NCBI GenBank assembly: GCA_023415575.1
Contig: JAEZKF010000007.1
Span: forward strand, 1 to 64,000
DNA length: 64,000 nucleotides
DNA from: Bacillota bacterium
GTDB lineage: Bacteria > Bacillota > Clostridia > Oscillospirales > Ruminococcaceae
Direction: 5' to 3'
Positions 7,532 through 16,314 of the stretch are shown here, in pieces. The position numbers and the translations under genes were made by a program. Position 1 is the first letter of the stretch. Each line of letters starts with the position of its first letter. Below the pieces are notes generated by a model that had not been told where the DNA came from, did not search any database, and was given only the letters and a program-made list of their open reading frames with translations.

Positions 7532-7707
7532 TTTGGTTGAATCTGCCTGTGATGCTGTTTTTTAAAGAGGGGATACATTCGCGGATGGAGGTTGTGGCAC
7601 TGTGCCGCATCCTTCGACCGTTTCCGAGGGGGAACGAGCGTTTTTGCATCCCGTCTAATCTTTGTGCCCTTACATATAATCTGGCACGGAAAGGCGTGGG
7701 ACAACTT

Positions 7708-9837
7708 ATGCTTACTCAAATCATTAAGCGCGATCGAACCACCGTACCGTTTAAGAAGGAGAAGATCGTTTTAGCCATCTTTAAGGCGGCTACCGCCGTA
7801 GGCGGAGACGATTTTACCACCTCCCAGCAGCTTGCCGATGAGGTGGTGCGGCTTGCCGAGCTGCGTTACCCCGACGGTGTAGCCGATGTAGAGGGCATTC
7901 AGGATATTGTAGAAAAGGTGCTGATTGAAGCAGGGCACGCAAAGACCGCCAAAGCGTACATTCTGTACCGCGAAAAGCGGCGTGCGTCACGCGAAAGCAA
8001 CGCTTTGATTGGCGCCACCATCAATATGTTCAGCGAATACCTTAATGACCGTGACTGGCAGATAAATGAGAACGCCAACACCCAAAAGTCGATTAACGGT
8101 CTGAATAACTATGTCCGCGAGGCGTTTACAAAGAGCTATTGGCTGCATGAAGTATACACAGAGGATATCCGCAACGCCCATCTTTCGGGGGATATCCACA
8201 TCCACGACCTCGGCTTTTTCGGCCCCTACTGTGCGGGTTGGGATCTGCGCCAGATTCTCATGAACGGCTTTGGCGGCGTATCCGGCAAGGTGGAATCCCG
8301 CCCCGCGAAGCATCTACGCTCCTTCCTCGGGCAGGTTGTCAACTCCACCTTTACCACCCAGGGCGAGAGTGCGGGCGCCCAGGCCTGGTCGTCCTTTGAC
8401 ACCTACTGCGCTCCCTTTATCCGCTACGACAACATGGACTATGCCTCGGTGCGTCAGGCATTGCAGGAGTTTGTGTTTAACCTAAACGTGCCCACCCGCG
8501 TAGGCTTCCAGTGCCCATTTTCTAACCTTACCTTTGACATCGTGCCCCCGCGCACCCTGCGCGACCAAAACGTCATCATTGGCGGCCAGATCATGGACGC
8601 GACCTACGGCGATTTCCAGGAAGAGATGGACATGTTTAATTTGGCCTTCTGCGATGTGATGATGGAGGGCGACTCCAAGGGGCGCGTGTTTACCTTCCCC
8701 ATTCCCACCATCAACGTCACCAAGGATTTTGCTTGGGACAGCCCCGTAGTTGAGAGGTTTATGGAGATTACCTGCCGCTACGGAATCCCCTATTTCTCCA
8801 ACTACATCAACTCCGACCTATCGCCTGAGGATGCCCTTTCGATGTGCTGCCGCCTGCGTCTGGATACCAGCGAGCTGCGCAAGCGCGGCGGCGGATTGTT
8901 CGGCTCCAACCCCTTGACCGGCTCGATTGGTGTTGTGACCATCAACCTGCCGCGTCTTGCCTATATTTCCAAGACCGAGCCGGAGTTCTTCACCCGCCTG
9001 TGGCAGCAGATGAATATCGCCAAAAACAGCCTTGAGATTAAGCGCAAGGTAATTGAGGAGCAGACCGCCCGCGGCCTGTACCCCTATGCCTCCAACTACC
9101 TAAAGGATGTTAAGGCGCGCACCGGCAGCTACTGGTACAACCACTTCAGCACCATCGGTCTGATTGGTATGAACGAGGCGTGCAGAAACCTGCTCGGCTC
9201 CGACTACGACCTGACCACCCGCGAGGGACAGGCCTTTGGCATCAGAACGCTTGAATACATGCGCAGCGTTATCAAGGATATGCAGGACGAGACCGGCCAT
9301 TACTACAACCTTGAGGCGACGCCCGCCGAGGGCACCAGTTATCGCCTTGCCAAGAAGGATGTAGAGCGTTACCCCGGCATCCTCACTGCCGGCACCGATG
9401 TGCCCTATTACACCAACTCGTCCCAGCTGCCGGTCGGATATACCGACGATATCTTTGAAACACTTGATTTGCAGGATGATTTGCAGTCCCTGTACACCGG
9501 CGGCACCGTGCTCCACCTCTACCTCGGCGAGGAGATTAAGGACACTGCCGCAGCAAAGAGCCTGATTAAAAAGGTATTCACCCGGTACAAGCTGCCCTAC
9601 ATCTCCCTTACCCCGACCTTCTCGGTATGCGAGGACCACGGCTATCTTGCGGGCGAGCATTTTACCTGCCCCGATTGCGGAAAGCCCGCCGAGGTCTGGA
9701 CCCGCGTAGTAGGCTACCTGCGTCCGGTGCAGAACTTTAACACCGGCAAGAAGGCGGAGTATTACGAGCGCAAGAAGTATGTCATGCCGGACGAAGCGTT
9801 TGAAGAGCGCGTAAAGATGGAGGAAGTCCTTGTATGA
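7708..9837 (+). CDS. nrdD: Anaerobic ribonucleoside-triphosphate reductase (class III)
   Basis: A 709-residue glycyl radical enzyme that reduces ribonucleoside triphosphates to deoxyribonucleotides without oxygen. Residues ~1-90 form an ATP-cone regulatory domain (IIKRDRTTVPFKKEKIVLAIFKA). The body carries HIHDLGFF, NLNVPTRVGFQCPFSNLTFD and FTFPIPTIN. The C terminus has the zinc-site cysteines CEDHG and CPDCG and the glycyl radical loop RVVGYLRPVQNFNTGK. The frame is open upstream to 7453, but family members begin at the IIKRD segment, so the ATG at 7708 is used even though its ribosome binding site (GTGGGA) is modest. It overlaps nrdG by four bases. Confidence 0.93.
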   Translation: MLTQIIKRDRTTVPFKKEKIVLAIFKAATAVGGDDFTTSQQLADEVVRLAELRYPDGVADVEGIQDIVEKVLIEAGHAKTAKAYILYREKRRASRESNALIGATINMFSEYLNDRDWQINENANTQKSINGLNNYVREAFTKSYWLHEVYTEDIRNAHLSGDIHIHDLGFFGPYCAGWDLRQILMNGFGGVSGKVESRPAKHLRSFLGQVVNSTFTTQGESAGAQAWSSFDTYCAPFIRYDNMDYASVRQALQEFVFNLNVPTRVGFQCPFSNLTFDIVPPRTLRDQNVIIGGQIMDATYGDFQEEMDMFNLAFCDVMMEGDSKGRVFTFPIPTINVTKDFAWDSPVVERFMEITCRYGIPYFSNYINSDLSPEDALSMCCRLRLDTSELRKRGGGLFGSNPLTGSIGVVTINLPRLAYISKTEPEFFTRLWQQMNIAKNSLEIKRKVIEEQTARGLYPYASNYLKDVKARTGSYWYNHFSTIGLIGMNEACRNLLGSDYDLTTREGQAFGIRTLEYMRSVIKDMQDETGHYYNLEATPAEGTSYRLAKKDVERYPGILTAGTDVPYYTNSSQLPVGYTDDIFETLDLQDDLQSLYTGGTVLHLYLGEEIKDTAAAKSLIKKVFTRYKLPYISLTPTFSVCEDHGYLAGEHFTCPDCGKPAEVWTRVVGYLRPVQNFNTGKKAEYYERKKYVMPDEAFEERVKMEEVLV

Positions 9838-10517
9838 GGTTCGGCGGGCTGATAAAAAGTTCACTGGTTGATTATCCCGGGCTGGTATCCTGTGTATTGT
9901 TTGTGCCCAGTTGCAACCTTGATTGCTTTTACTGCCATAACCGCCCGCTTATCGAAGGCAGAACGCCTCTGCTTGAGCCGAGTGAGCTTTCAAACTTTCT
10001 CAAAAAGCGTGCGGGCCTGCTAGACGGCATTGTGGTAACAGGCGGCGAGCCCACGATGTATGCGGAGCTAGAGGAAACCATCGAGTGGTTTAAGGCGCTG
10101 GGCTACAAGGTAAAGCTCGATACCAACGGTACCAACCCCGATGTCGTACAGCGCTTACTCTCCCATGGGCTATGTGACTACTATGCAGTGGACTACAAGG
10201 CGCCCGCTGCCCGCTATGAGGAGATTTGCGGTCCTAACGCCGATGCGGATGCCGTATTTAAAACCATCCGATTGCTGGCAAACAGCGGTGTCGCCTTTGA
10301 GGTGCGCACCACGGTTATCCCGCAGCTAACGCTCTCAGACCTTGAACAGATGGCACGAGAACTGCCGACGCTTCCTCGTTATGTACTAAACCGCTACCGT
10401 GTGCCGCAGGAGTACCCCGCTTACGAGTATAACCGCATCATGCAGCGTGCATATACGCAAAGCGAGATCAGCACGTTTGGCGAGGCCATACGCAAGATTC
10501 AGCCGAATACCATATAA
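9834..10517 (+). CDS. nrdG: Anaerobic ribonucleotide reductase-activating protein
   Basis: A 227-residue radical SAM activase that installs the glycyl radical on NrdD. The cluster motif is CNLDCFYC at residues ~22-29, followed by the SAM-binding GGEPT and the strand VKLDTNGT. The N terminus GLIKSSLVDYPGLVSCVLFVPSCN is typical of this activase type. It starts within the nrdD stop as ATGA, so the pair is translationally coupled. A strong terminator follows. Confidence 0.92.
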   Translation: MRFGGLIKSSLVDYPGLVSCVLFVPSCNLDCFYCHNRPLIEGRTPLLEPSELSNFLKKRAGLLDGIVVTGGEPTMYAELEETIEWFKALGYKVKLDTNGTNPDVVQRLLSHGLCDYYAVDYKAPAARYEEICGPNADADAVFKTIRLLANSGVAFEVRTTVIPQLTLSDLEQMARELPTLPRYVLNRYRVPQEYPAYEYNRIMQRAYTQSEISTFGEAIRKIQPNTI

Positions 10518-10522
10518 GCTTA

Positions 10523-10547
10523 CAGGCATCCCTTAGCGGGATGCCTG
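10523..10547 (+). terminator. Terminator of nrdDG
   Basis: CAGGCATCCC/GGGATGCCTG arms form a 10-bp stem with a five-base loop, followed by a T-rich stretch ending in CTTTTT, six bases after the nrdG stop. Confidence 0.8.
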
Positions 10548-10615
10548 CTTTGATTATCCTTTTTCCGTTTGCCCTCATACTATGGTAATAAACGGTTAAG
10601 GATAGTGATATTACA

Positions 10616-11368
10616 ATGTCTTTGTTTTCGGAGGAAGCTGTCTCCTACGTTGTACATCCCGGTGATACTGCATACCGGATTGCCCAGCGGTTTGGCACCA
10701 CCGTAAACGCCCTCGCAGCGGCAAATCCGGGGGTAAACCTCAACAACCTCTTTGTGGGTCAGGTTATTACCATCCTCAAAAACCGGGGTAATAACGCGTC
10801 CAACACGCCGGTGGTCATGGGGATAACCAGATCGCAGCTTGAGCTGAACAACATCGTTCGCTCGCTGTGGGAGCAGCACATTTTTTGGACGAGAATCGTC
10901 ATTGCAGCCATGGTATATGACCAACCGGACGTTAATGAGGTAACCGCGCGGCTGCTAAGAAACCCGAAAGACTTTGCCCAGGCCCTTCGTCCCTTCTACA
11001 GTGAGAAGACCCTTTCGCGGTTTACTGAGCTCTTTACCGCTCATCTTGTGATTGCCGCACAGCTTGTTGCCGCGGCAAAGGAGGGCGACACCGCGAAGGC
11101 TGAGCAGGCGGAAAAGGATTGGTATGCAAACGCAGACCAAATTGCAGCCTTTCTTGCCTCCATCAACCCCTTCTGGTCGGAGCGTGTATGGAAGGATATG
11201 CTGTATGACCACCTGAGAATGACCAAGGACGAGGCCGTCGCTCTGCTGACGGGAGAATACGAAAAGGCAATCACCCTCCTTGATGCAATTGAGCAGCAGG
11301 CACTCAAGATGGCGGATGTGATGACGGCGGGTATCATACGGCAGTTCCCGGCAAGGTTTTCAAAATAA
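10616..11368 (+). CDS. LysM domain protein with a conserved helical C-terminal domain
   Basis: A 250-residue protein. Residues ~8-55 are a LysM repeat (YVVHPGDTAYRIAQRFGTTVNALAAANP...LFVGQVITI), which binds peptidoglycan or chitin-like glycans. Residues ~75-245 are an alpha-helical domain rich in Trp, Phe and Leu, with RSLWEQHIFWTRIVI, LLRNPKDFAQALRPFY and AEKDWYANADQIAAFLASINPFW. I recognise this arrangement as widespread in Bacillota but know no assigned function. No signal peptide is visible, so it may act on the spore cortex or coat from the mother cell side rather than being exported. It stands alone between terminators. Confidence 0.75.
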   Translation: MSLFSEEAVSYVVHPGDTAYRIAQRFGTTVNALAAANPGVNLNNLFVGQVITILKNRGNNASNTPVVMGITRSQLELNNIVRSLWEQHIFWTRIVIAAMVYDQPDVNEVTARLLRNPKDFAQALRPFYSEKTLSRFTELFTAHLVIAAQLVAAAKEGDTAKAEQAEKDWYANADQIAAFLASINPFWSERVWKDMLYDHLRMTKDEAVALLTGEYEKAITLLDAIEQQALKMADVMTAGIIRQFPARFSK

Positions 11369-11390
11369 GAACATAGGTTATACACAAAAA

Positions 11391-11418
11391 GCGGCGATGC
11401 CTTTAGGGACATCGCCGC
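11391..11418. terminator. Bidirectional terminator between converging genes
   Basis: GCGGCGATG/CATCGCCGC arms flank a loop. On the minus strand the stem is followed by TTTTTG and on the plus strand by a weaker T-rich run. It separates the LysM gene from the converging alpha/beta hydrolase gene. Confidence 0.75.
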
Positions 11419-11423
11419 ATGCT

Positions 11424-12146
11424 TTATTCAGCTATAAAATCAAGGATTTCTTTGTTAACCGTATTGGGCGCTTTGTCAAACACAAAGTGGTCAACGCCTT
11501 CAATAATCACAAGCCTTGCGCCCTTTATGGCATCTGTAATCTCGCGCAGGTGCTTGTACCTGATTAAGTCATGCTCCCCGCCGATGATAAGTGTCGGCAG
11601 GTCAATTCCGGTGATGTCCTCCACTTTAAGACGGGGATAGGAGACCATGAGGTTTAGAATCTGTGCCTTGCGCCTTGCTTTTTCGGAAAAGAGGCCCATA
11701 AAGGCACATAGACCATACCCGAGTATAATGGGCAGCTGGACATACCACTTCACGCCCATTTGGTTTAGGTTGGGGCCTGCTGCTATGAGCTTTATGATGC
11801 GCGAGGGGTCTTGCCGGGCCATCTCGATGGCGACGTTACCGCCATCCGAGAAGCCGATGACAACCGCCTGTTGCAGCTTCAGCTCATCCATAACCGAGAA
11901 GGTGTCCTTTGCCATTTGGGCGATGGTAAGCACCTCGCTGCCAAACGTTGATTTGCCGTGTCCGCGGCTGTCCACCGTTATGGTGAGGTGCTTGTGCGAA
12001 AAGTCGTAAATCTGCTTGTCAAAGCAGTGCCTGTCCTCTCCGTTACCGTGCAGGAGTATCAATGCGGGTTCGCCTTCTCCATAGCACTTGTAGTAAATCT
12101 GGGCGGTGCCCGATTGAACATAACCTGTGGTGTGTGCGATAACCAA
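11424..12146 (-). CDS. Alpha/beta hydrolase
   Basis: A 240-residue alpha/beta-hydrolase fold protein. The oxyanion-hole motif is HGNGEDRHCF, the nucleophile elbow GFSDGG (Ser near residue 99), the acid GGEHDLIR and the catalytic His VDHFVF. VDSRGHGKST before the elbow is typical of small esterase, lactonase or haloperoxidase-like enzymes. No signal peptide is seen, so it is cytoplasmic. The substrate cannot be deduced. It is 24 bases downstream of a radical SAM gene on the same strand. Confidence 0.85.
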   Translation of the reverse strand: MVIAHTTGYVQSGTAQIYYKCYGEGEPALILLHGNGEDRHCFDKQIYDFSHKHLTITVDSRGHGKSTFGSEVLTIAQMAKDTFSVMDELKLQQAVVIGFSDGGNVAIEMARQDPSRIIKLIAAGPNLNQMGVKWYVQLPIILGYGLCAFMGLFSEKARRKAQILNLMVSYPRLKVEDITGIDLPTLIIGGEHDLIRYKHLREITDAIKGARLVIIEGVDHFVFDKAPNTVNKEILDFIAE

Positions 12147-12169
12147 GTCAGACGCCTCCGTTGTATATT

Positions 12170-13105
12170 TTACATATTATATAACTTTCCCTGCCATAGG
12201 TCGTTCTCGGCAAGGAAGCGATCGATTCCGCCCAGTACAGCTATCTTATCAAGGCTCCAAAGCGGAGCAATCAGCGTATCTCGCGCGCCGTCGCCCGTGA
12301 TGCGTTCAATCACCGTTTCGGGCGGCAAAACGGCAAGCTGGGCGCATACGGTGCGGATATAGTCTTCCCTTGTCATCGGGGTGATCTCGCCGCGCATGTA
12401 CCAATCAGCAAGGGCGGTATCGCGCAGGATGTGCAGAAGGTGTATTTTAACGGCATCCGGCCGCAAGGCCCCTACCTCACGGGCTGTTTGCACCATATCA
12501 ACAAAGCTCTCGCCCGGCAGTCCGTCAATCAGATGGATGCACACGCGAATGCCTTGTGCCTTGAGCCGATGATAGGCATCCAGGAATTCTGCATAGGTAT
12601 GTCCGCGCCAGATGCGGTCAGCCGTGCGGTCATGTACCGTCTGCAGGCCTAGTTCTACGGTAAGATAGGTTGTTTGAGATAGGCTTGCAAGGTAGGATAC
12701 CACATCATCGGGCAGGGCATCGCATCGGGTTGCAATCGATAGACCACAGATACCCGGTACCGCGAGAGCGGTTTCGTAGAGGTTTTTTAGCACAGCAAGC
12801 GGGGCATAGGTATTGGTGTGGGCCTGAAAATAGGCTATCGCCTGCGCTTCGGGCCATTTTTTGCGGATGCGGTCTAGCTCGCGGGTAATCTGTTGCCTAA
12901 CACCGAGCCCGCCATGGGTAAATTCCGCACCGCCCGCACGACAAAACACACAGCCGTCGCTGCCCTTGGTTCCGTCGAGGTTCGGGCAGGTAAGCTGCGC
13001 GTCGATAACCGCCTTAAACACGCGGTGTGAAAACCGATGTGCAAGGTGGTAATGCAAAGTATGGTACCGCTTATTGTCGTCGGTATATTCAAAAGGATTC
13101 TCCAT
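12170..13105 (-). CDS. TIGR01212 family radical SAM protein (YhcC-like)
   Basis: A 311-residue radical SAM protein with the extended cluster motif CPNLDGTKGSDGCVFC at residues ~37-52, diagnostic of the YhcC/TIGR01212 family, where two cysteines are separated by an unusually long insert. Conserved AYFQAHTNTYAPL and ELGLQTVHDRTADRIWRGHTY segments follow. The biochemical role of the family is not settled. The ATG at 13105 is used, with GGGGAG just upstream. Confidence 0.85.
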   Translation of the reverse strand: MENPFEYTDDNKRYHTLHYHLAHRFSHRVFKAVIDAQLTCPNLDGTKGSDGCVFCRAGGAEFTHGGLGVRQQITRELDRIRKKWPEAQAIAYFQAHTNTYAPLAVLKNLYETALAVPGICGLSIATRCDALPDDVVSYLASLSQTTYLTVELGLQTVHDRTADRIWRGHTYAEFLDAYHRLKAQGIRVCIHLIDGLPGESFVDMVQTAREVGALRPDAVKIHLLHILRDTALADWYMRGEITPMTREDYIRTVCAQLAVLPPETVIERITGDGARDTLIAPLWSLDKIAVLGGIDRFLAENDLWQGKLYNM

Positions 13106-13178
13106 GATGCTCCCCTTACCAAAACATAACATGGACTATCTTATCAGAAGCATGAAGGAAAGTAAAGAAACGGAACAG

Positions 13179-13217
13179 CCGCCGTCATATCGGAAACGGA
13201 TTTCCCATAGACGGCGG
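13179..13217 (-). terminator. Terminator after the ilv-leu operon
   Basis: CCGCCGTC/GACGGCGG arms surround a loop that can itself form GGAAA/TTTCC. On the minus strand the stem is followed by a moderately U-rich tract. It lies 56 bases after the leuB stop and should end the long amino acid operon. Confidence 0.6.
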
Positions 13218-13272
13218 TGTTTCCTGTCTGTTTTCGGTTTGGGCGAAAAAGACGTTCGCTATATTAAAGGAT

Positions 13273-14346
13273 TCAGTGGAGGGCAGAGATAATCAAGTTC
13301 GTCATCTCGTCACAGTTGACGGTCTTTTCCCCTTCGCGGGCGATGTCGGCGGTGCGGGCACCGTTTTTAAGTACGGCGTCAACCGCATCCTCAATCGCAT
13401 GCGCCTCTTCTGCTAGGCCAAGGGAAAGTCTGAGCATAAGGGCACACGAGAGGATGGTGGCAATCGGGTTTGCAATCCCCTTGCCAGCGATGTCGGGTGC
13501 CGAGCCGTGAATCGGCTCGTACAGGCCGCGTGTGCCTTCGCCGAGTGACGCGCTGGACAACAGGCCGATGGAGCCAGTGAGCATCGACGCCTCATCCGAG
13601 AGGATGTCACCAAACATATTGCTGGTAACCACCACATCAAACTGCGACGGGTTGCGGATAAGCTGCATGGCGGCGTTATCCACCAGCATATCGGTGCAGG
13701 TGACATCGGGGTATTCAAGGGCTACGGTGTGTACCACTTCGCGCCACAGGCGGGAGCTTTCAAGCACGTTTGCCTTATCGACGCTGGTTACATGCTTTCT
13801 GCGCTTTCTTGCCAGCTCAAAGGCAACCTTTGCAATGCGCCTGATTTCCTCTATGTTGTACGCCTCGGTGTCAAAGGCCTCTTCGCCGCCCGCGGAGGTA
13901 CGTCTGCCGCGCTCGCCAAAGTAGATGCCGCCCGTAAGCTCACGGATAAACACTAAGTCAATGCCCTTACTTGCGATGTCCTCGCGCAGAGGGCAGGCGG
14001 AGGATAGGGCGTCAAACAACCGCGCCGGACGGATGTTTGCATACAATCCCAGCGCCTTGCGGATGCCGAGCAGGGCCGCTTCGGGGCGCAGATGACCGGG
14101 CAGGGTATCCCACTTGGGGCCGCCCACGGCACCGAGCAGGACGCTGTCGCTTGCAAGGCAGCCCTCTACGGTCTCGGGCGGCAGGGGATGACCGGTTGCG
14201 TCATAGGCGCAGCCGCCCATCAGATATTTTGTGAAGGTGAAGGTGTGGCCGTACTTCCTGCCCACTGCCTCCATCACGCGGATGGAAGCCTGTACAATCT
14301 CCGGCCCGATGCCGTCACCTTCGATAACCGCTATATTAAAGTTCAT
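13273..14346 (-). CDS. leuB: 3-isopropylmalate dehydrogenase
   Basis: A 357-residue NAD-dependent beta-decarboxylating dehydrogenase. It oxidises 3-isopropylmalate to the precursor of 2-ketoisocaproate in leucine synthesis and, in the citramalate route, erythro-3-methylmalate to 2-ketobutyrate. IAVIEGDGIGPEI opens the protein. RELTGGIYFGERG, DKANVLESSRLWREV and the nucleotide-binding GSAPDIAGKGIANPIA are present. The ATG at 14346 is preferred because an upstream GTG lies inside the ribosome binding site. It is the last gene of the operon, 33 bases after leuD. Confidence 0.95.
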   Translation of the reverse strand: MNFNIAVIEGDGIGPEIVQASIRVMEAVGRKYGHTFTFTKYLMGGCAYDATGHPLPPETVEGCLASDSVLLGAVGGPKWDTLPGHLRPEAALLGIRKALGLYANIRPARLFDALSSACPLREDIASKGIDLVFIRELTGGIYFGERGRRTSAGGEEAFDTEAYNIEEIRRIAKVAFELARKRRKHVTSVDKANVLESSRLWREVVHTVALEYPDVTCTDMLVDNAAMQLIRNPSQFDVVVTSNMFGDILSDEASMLTGSIGLLSSASLGEGTRGLYEPIHGSAPDIAGKGIANPIATILSCALMLRLSLGLAEEAHAIEDAVDAVLKNGARTADIAREGEKTVNCDEMTNLIISALH

Positions 14347-14379
14347 ATCGTACCGCACCTTTCAAGTAATATCGGTGTT

Positions 14380-14856
14380 CTACTTTTTGGCTAGCGAGTT
14401 AAGCAGGCCGCCCGCCGCCACGATGTTCTGCAGGAATGCGGGGAAAGGCTTAAAGGTGGCGGTTGTACCCTTGGTGTGGTTTACAAGCTCGCCCTTGTCA
14501 AAGTCAATGCTCACCTTGTCGCCTTCGTCGACATCCGCGTCGCACTCGATGATGGGCAGACCGATGTTGATGGCGTTGCGGTAGAAGATGCGGGCAAAGC
14601 TCTTTGCCACTACGCAGGAGATGCCGCTGGTTTTAATGGCAAGCGGGGCGTGCTCGCGCGAAGACCCGCAGCCGAAGTTTGCGCCGGCTACCATCACATC
14701 GCCGGGTTTAACCCTGCTCACAAAGGTTTTATCAAGGTCCTCCATGCAGTGGGCGGCAAGCTCCTTGGGGTCGGAGGTGTTGAGGTAGCGCGCGGGGATG
14801 ATAACATCGGTATCGACGTTGTCGCCGTATTTGATGACGGTCGCGTTCGAAATCAT
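14380..14856 (-). CDS. leuD: 3-isopropylmalate dehydratase small subunit
   Basis: A 158-residue aconitase swivel-domain subunit with DTDVIIPARYL near the N terminus and the substrate loop GANFGCGSSREHAPLAIK. It pairs with LeuC to isomerise 2-isopropylmalate to 3-isopropylmalate. With cimA present it should also act on citramalate. The short LeuD length is that of the split archaeal/clostridial type. It lies between leuC and leuB. Confidence 0.95.
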   Translation of the reverse strand: MISNATVIKYGDNVDTDVIIPARYLNTSDPKELAAHCMEDLDKTFVSRVKPGDVMVAGANFGCGSSREHAPLAIKTSGISCVVAKSFARIFYRNAINIGLPIIECDADVDEGDKVSIDFDKGELVNHTKGTTATFKPFPAFLQNIVAAGGLLNSLAKK

Positions 14857-14924
14857 GGCTATCTTATCCTTTCTGTAAGCTCAAGGGGGCGGATTACCCC
14901 GTTAAGCGGGATGTATTCAAATGG

Positions 14925-16184
14925 TTAGATGCTTTCGGGCGATGCAATCTTTCCAGCGATTGCAGAAGCAGCCGCAACAGCGGGACTTGCCAGGTACACC
15001 TCGCTCTTGGGGTGGCCCATGCGTCCGATGAAGTTGCGGTTGGTGGTGGCGACACAGCGCTCGCCTGCCGCAAGGATGCCCATATGTCCGCCGAGGCAGG
15101 GACCGCAGGTCGGGGTGCTGACAATGCAGCCCGCCTCGATAAAGGTCTTAAGAAGCCCCTCCTCCATCGCCTGCAGGTAGATCTTCTGGGTTGCGGGTAT
15201 GACGATGGCGCGCACGTTTTTATGCACCTTTTTGCCCTTGAGGATGGCAGCTGCCTCCCGCATATCCGAGAGTCTGCCGTTGGTGCAGGAGCCGATTACC
15301 ACCTGGTCGATGGCAACCTCCCCTGCCTCATCCACCGTCTTGGTGTTGCTGGGCAGGTGGGGGAATGCGACTGTCGGACGGATGGTGGACAAATCGACGT
15401 TGTACACCGCGTCGTAGGGTGCGTCCTCGTCTGCTTCGTAGATAACGGGCTTGCGGGTGCTGTGCTCGGCGATATAGGCAAGGGTGACATCGTCCACGGG
15501 GAAGATGCCGTTTTTGCCGCCCGCCTCAATCGCCATGTTGGCAACGCACAGGCGGTCGTCCATCGTAAGGTTCTTAACACCGTCGCCGGCAAACTCCATC
15601 GACTTATACAAGGCACCGTCCACACCTATCATGCCGATGATGTGCAAAATCAAATCCTTGCCCGACACATATTTTTGGAACCTGCCCGTGAGGTTAAACT
15701 TAATGGCACTTGGCACCTTAAACCAAGCCTTGCCGTAGGCCATGCCTGCGGCCATGTCGGTGGAGCCGACACCGGTAGAGAAGGCACCGAGTGCGCCGTA
15801 GGTGCAGGTGTGGCTGTCTGCGCCGATGACCACGTCGCCCGCCACTACAAGGCCCTTTTCGGGAAGGAGTGCGTGCTCAACGCCCATCTCGCCGACATCA
15901 AAGAAGTTCTCTATCCCCTTCTTGCGGGCAAAGTCGCGCACCTGCTTGCTCTGCTCGGCGGCCTTGATGTCCTTGTTGGGGGTAAAGTGGTCAAGTACAA
16001 GGGCAATCTTGCTTTGGTGAAACACCTCGCCGCAGCCTGCCTTCTCGTACTCGTTAATGGCAACGGGAGAGGTAATGTCATTGCCCAGCACCAGGTCAAG
16101 ATCCGCCATGATCATATCCCCGGCGGCGACCTCCTCTTTCCCGCAATGGCTCGCTAATATCTTTTGTGTCATTGTCATTGCCAT
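14925..16184 (-). CDS. leuC: 3-isopropylmalate dehydratase large subunit
   Basis: A 419-residue aconitase-family subunit carrying the [4Fe-4S] cluster. Cysteines are visible in VIGSCTNGR and in CGPCLGGHMG, with GADSHTCTYGALGAFSTGVGSTD as the active-site loop. The length matches the shorter LeuC type that pairs with a ~160-residue LeuD. The ATG at 16184 follows a GGAAAGAG site, and an upstream in-frame start at 16229 would add an unconserved extension. Confidence 0.95.
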   Translation of the reverse strand: MAMTMTQKILASHCGKEEVAAGDMIMADLDLVLGNDITSPVAINEYEKAGCGEVFHQSKIALVLDHFTPNKDIKAAEQSKQVRDFARKKGIENFFDVGEMGVEHALLPEKGLVVAGDVVIGADSHTCTYGALGAFSTGVGSTDMAAGMAYGKAWFKVPSAIKFNLTGRFQKYVSGKDLILHIIGMIGVDGALYKSMEFAGDGVKNLTMDDRLCVANMAIEAGGKNGIFPVDDVTLAYIAEHSTRKPVIYEADEDAPYDAVYNVDLSTIRPTVAFPHLPSNTKTVDEAGEVAIDQVVIGSCTNGRLSDMREAAAILKGKKVHKNVRAIVIPATQKIYLQAMEEGLLKTFIEAGCIVSTPTCGPCLGGHMGILAAGERCVATTNRNFIGRMGHPKSEVYLASPAVAAASAIAGKIASPESI

Positions 16185-16314
16185 AGTTTCTCTTTCCTTT
16201 CCAAAACCGTATTCGTTCATGCGGTGCATTTTTGCCCAGTTTACCCCTGCGCCGTATTCACTCGCAGGTTTGGACGCTTCACCCCATAAAAGTTACTGTT
16301 GAATCCAGCTTAAG

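Noticed and set aside
15012..16157. Long plus-strand frame opposite leuC, and similar frames opposite ilvC, ilvB and leuA
   Set aside because: They mirror well-supported genes, lack start signals and contain no recognisable domain.
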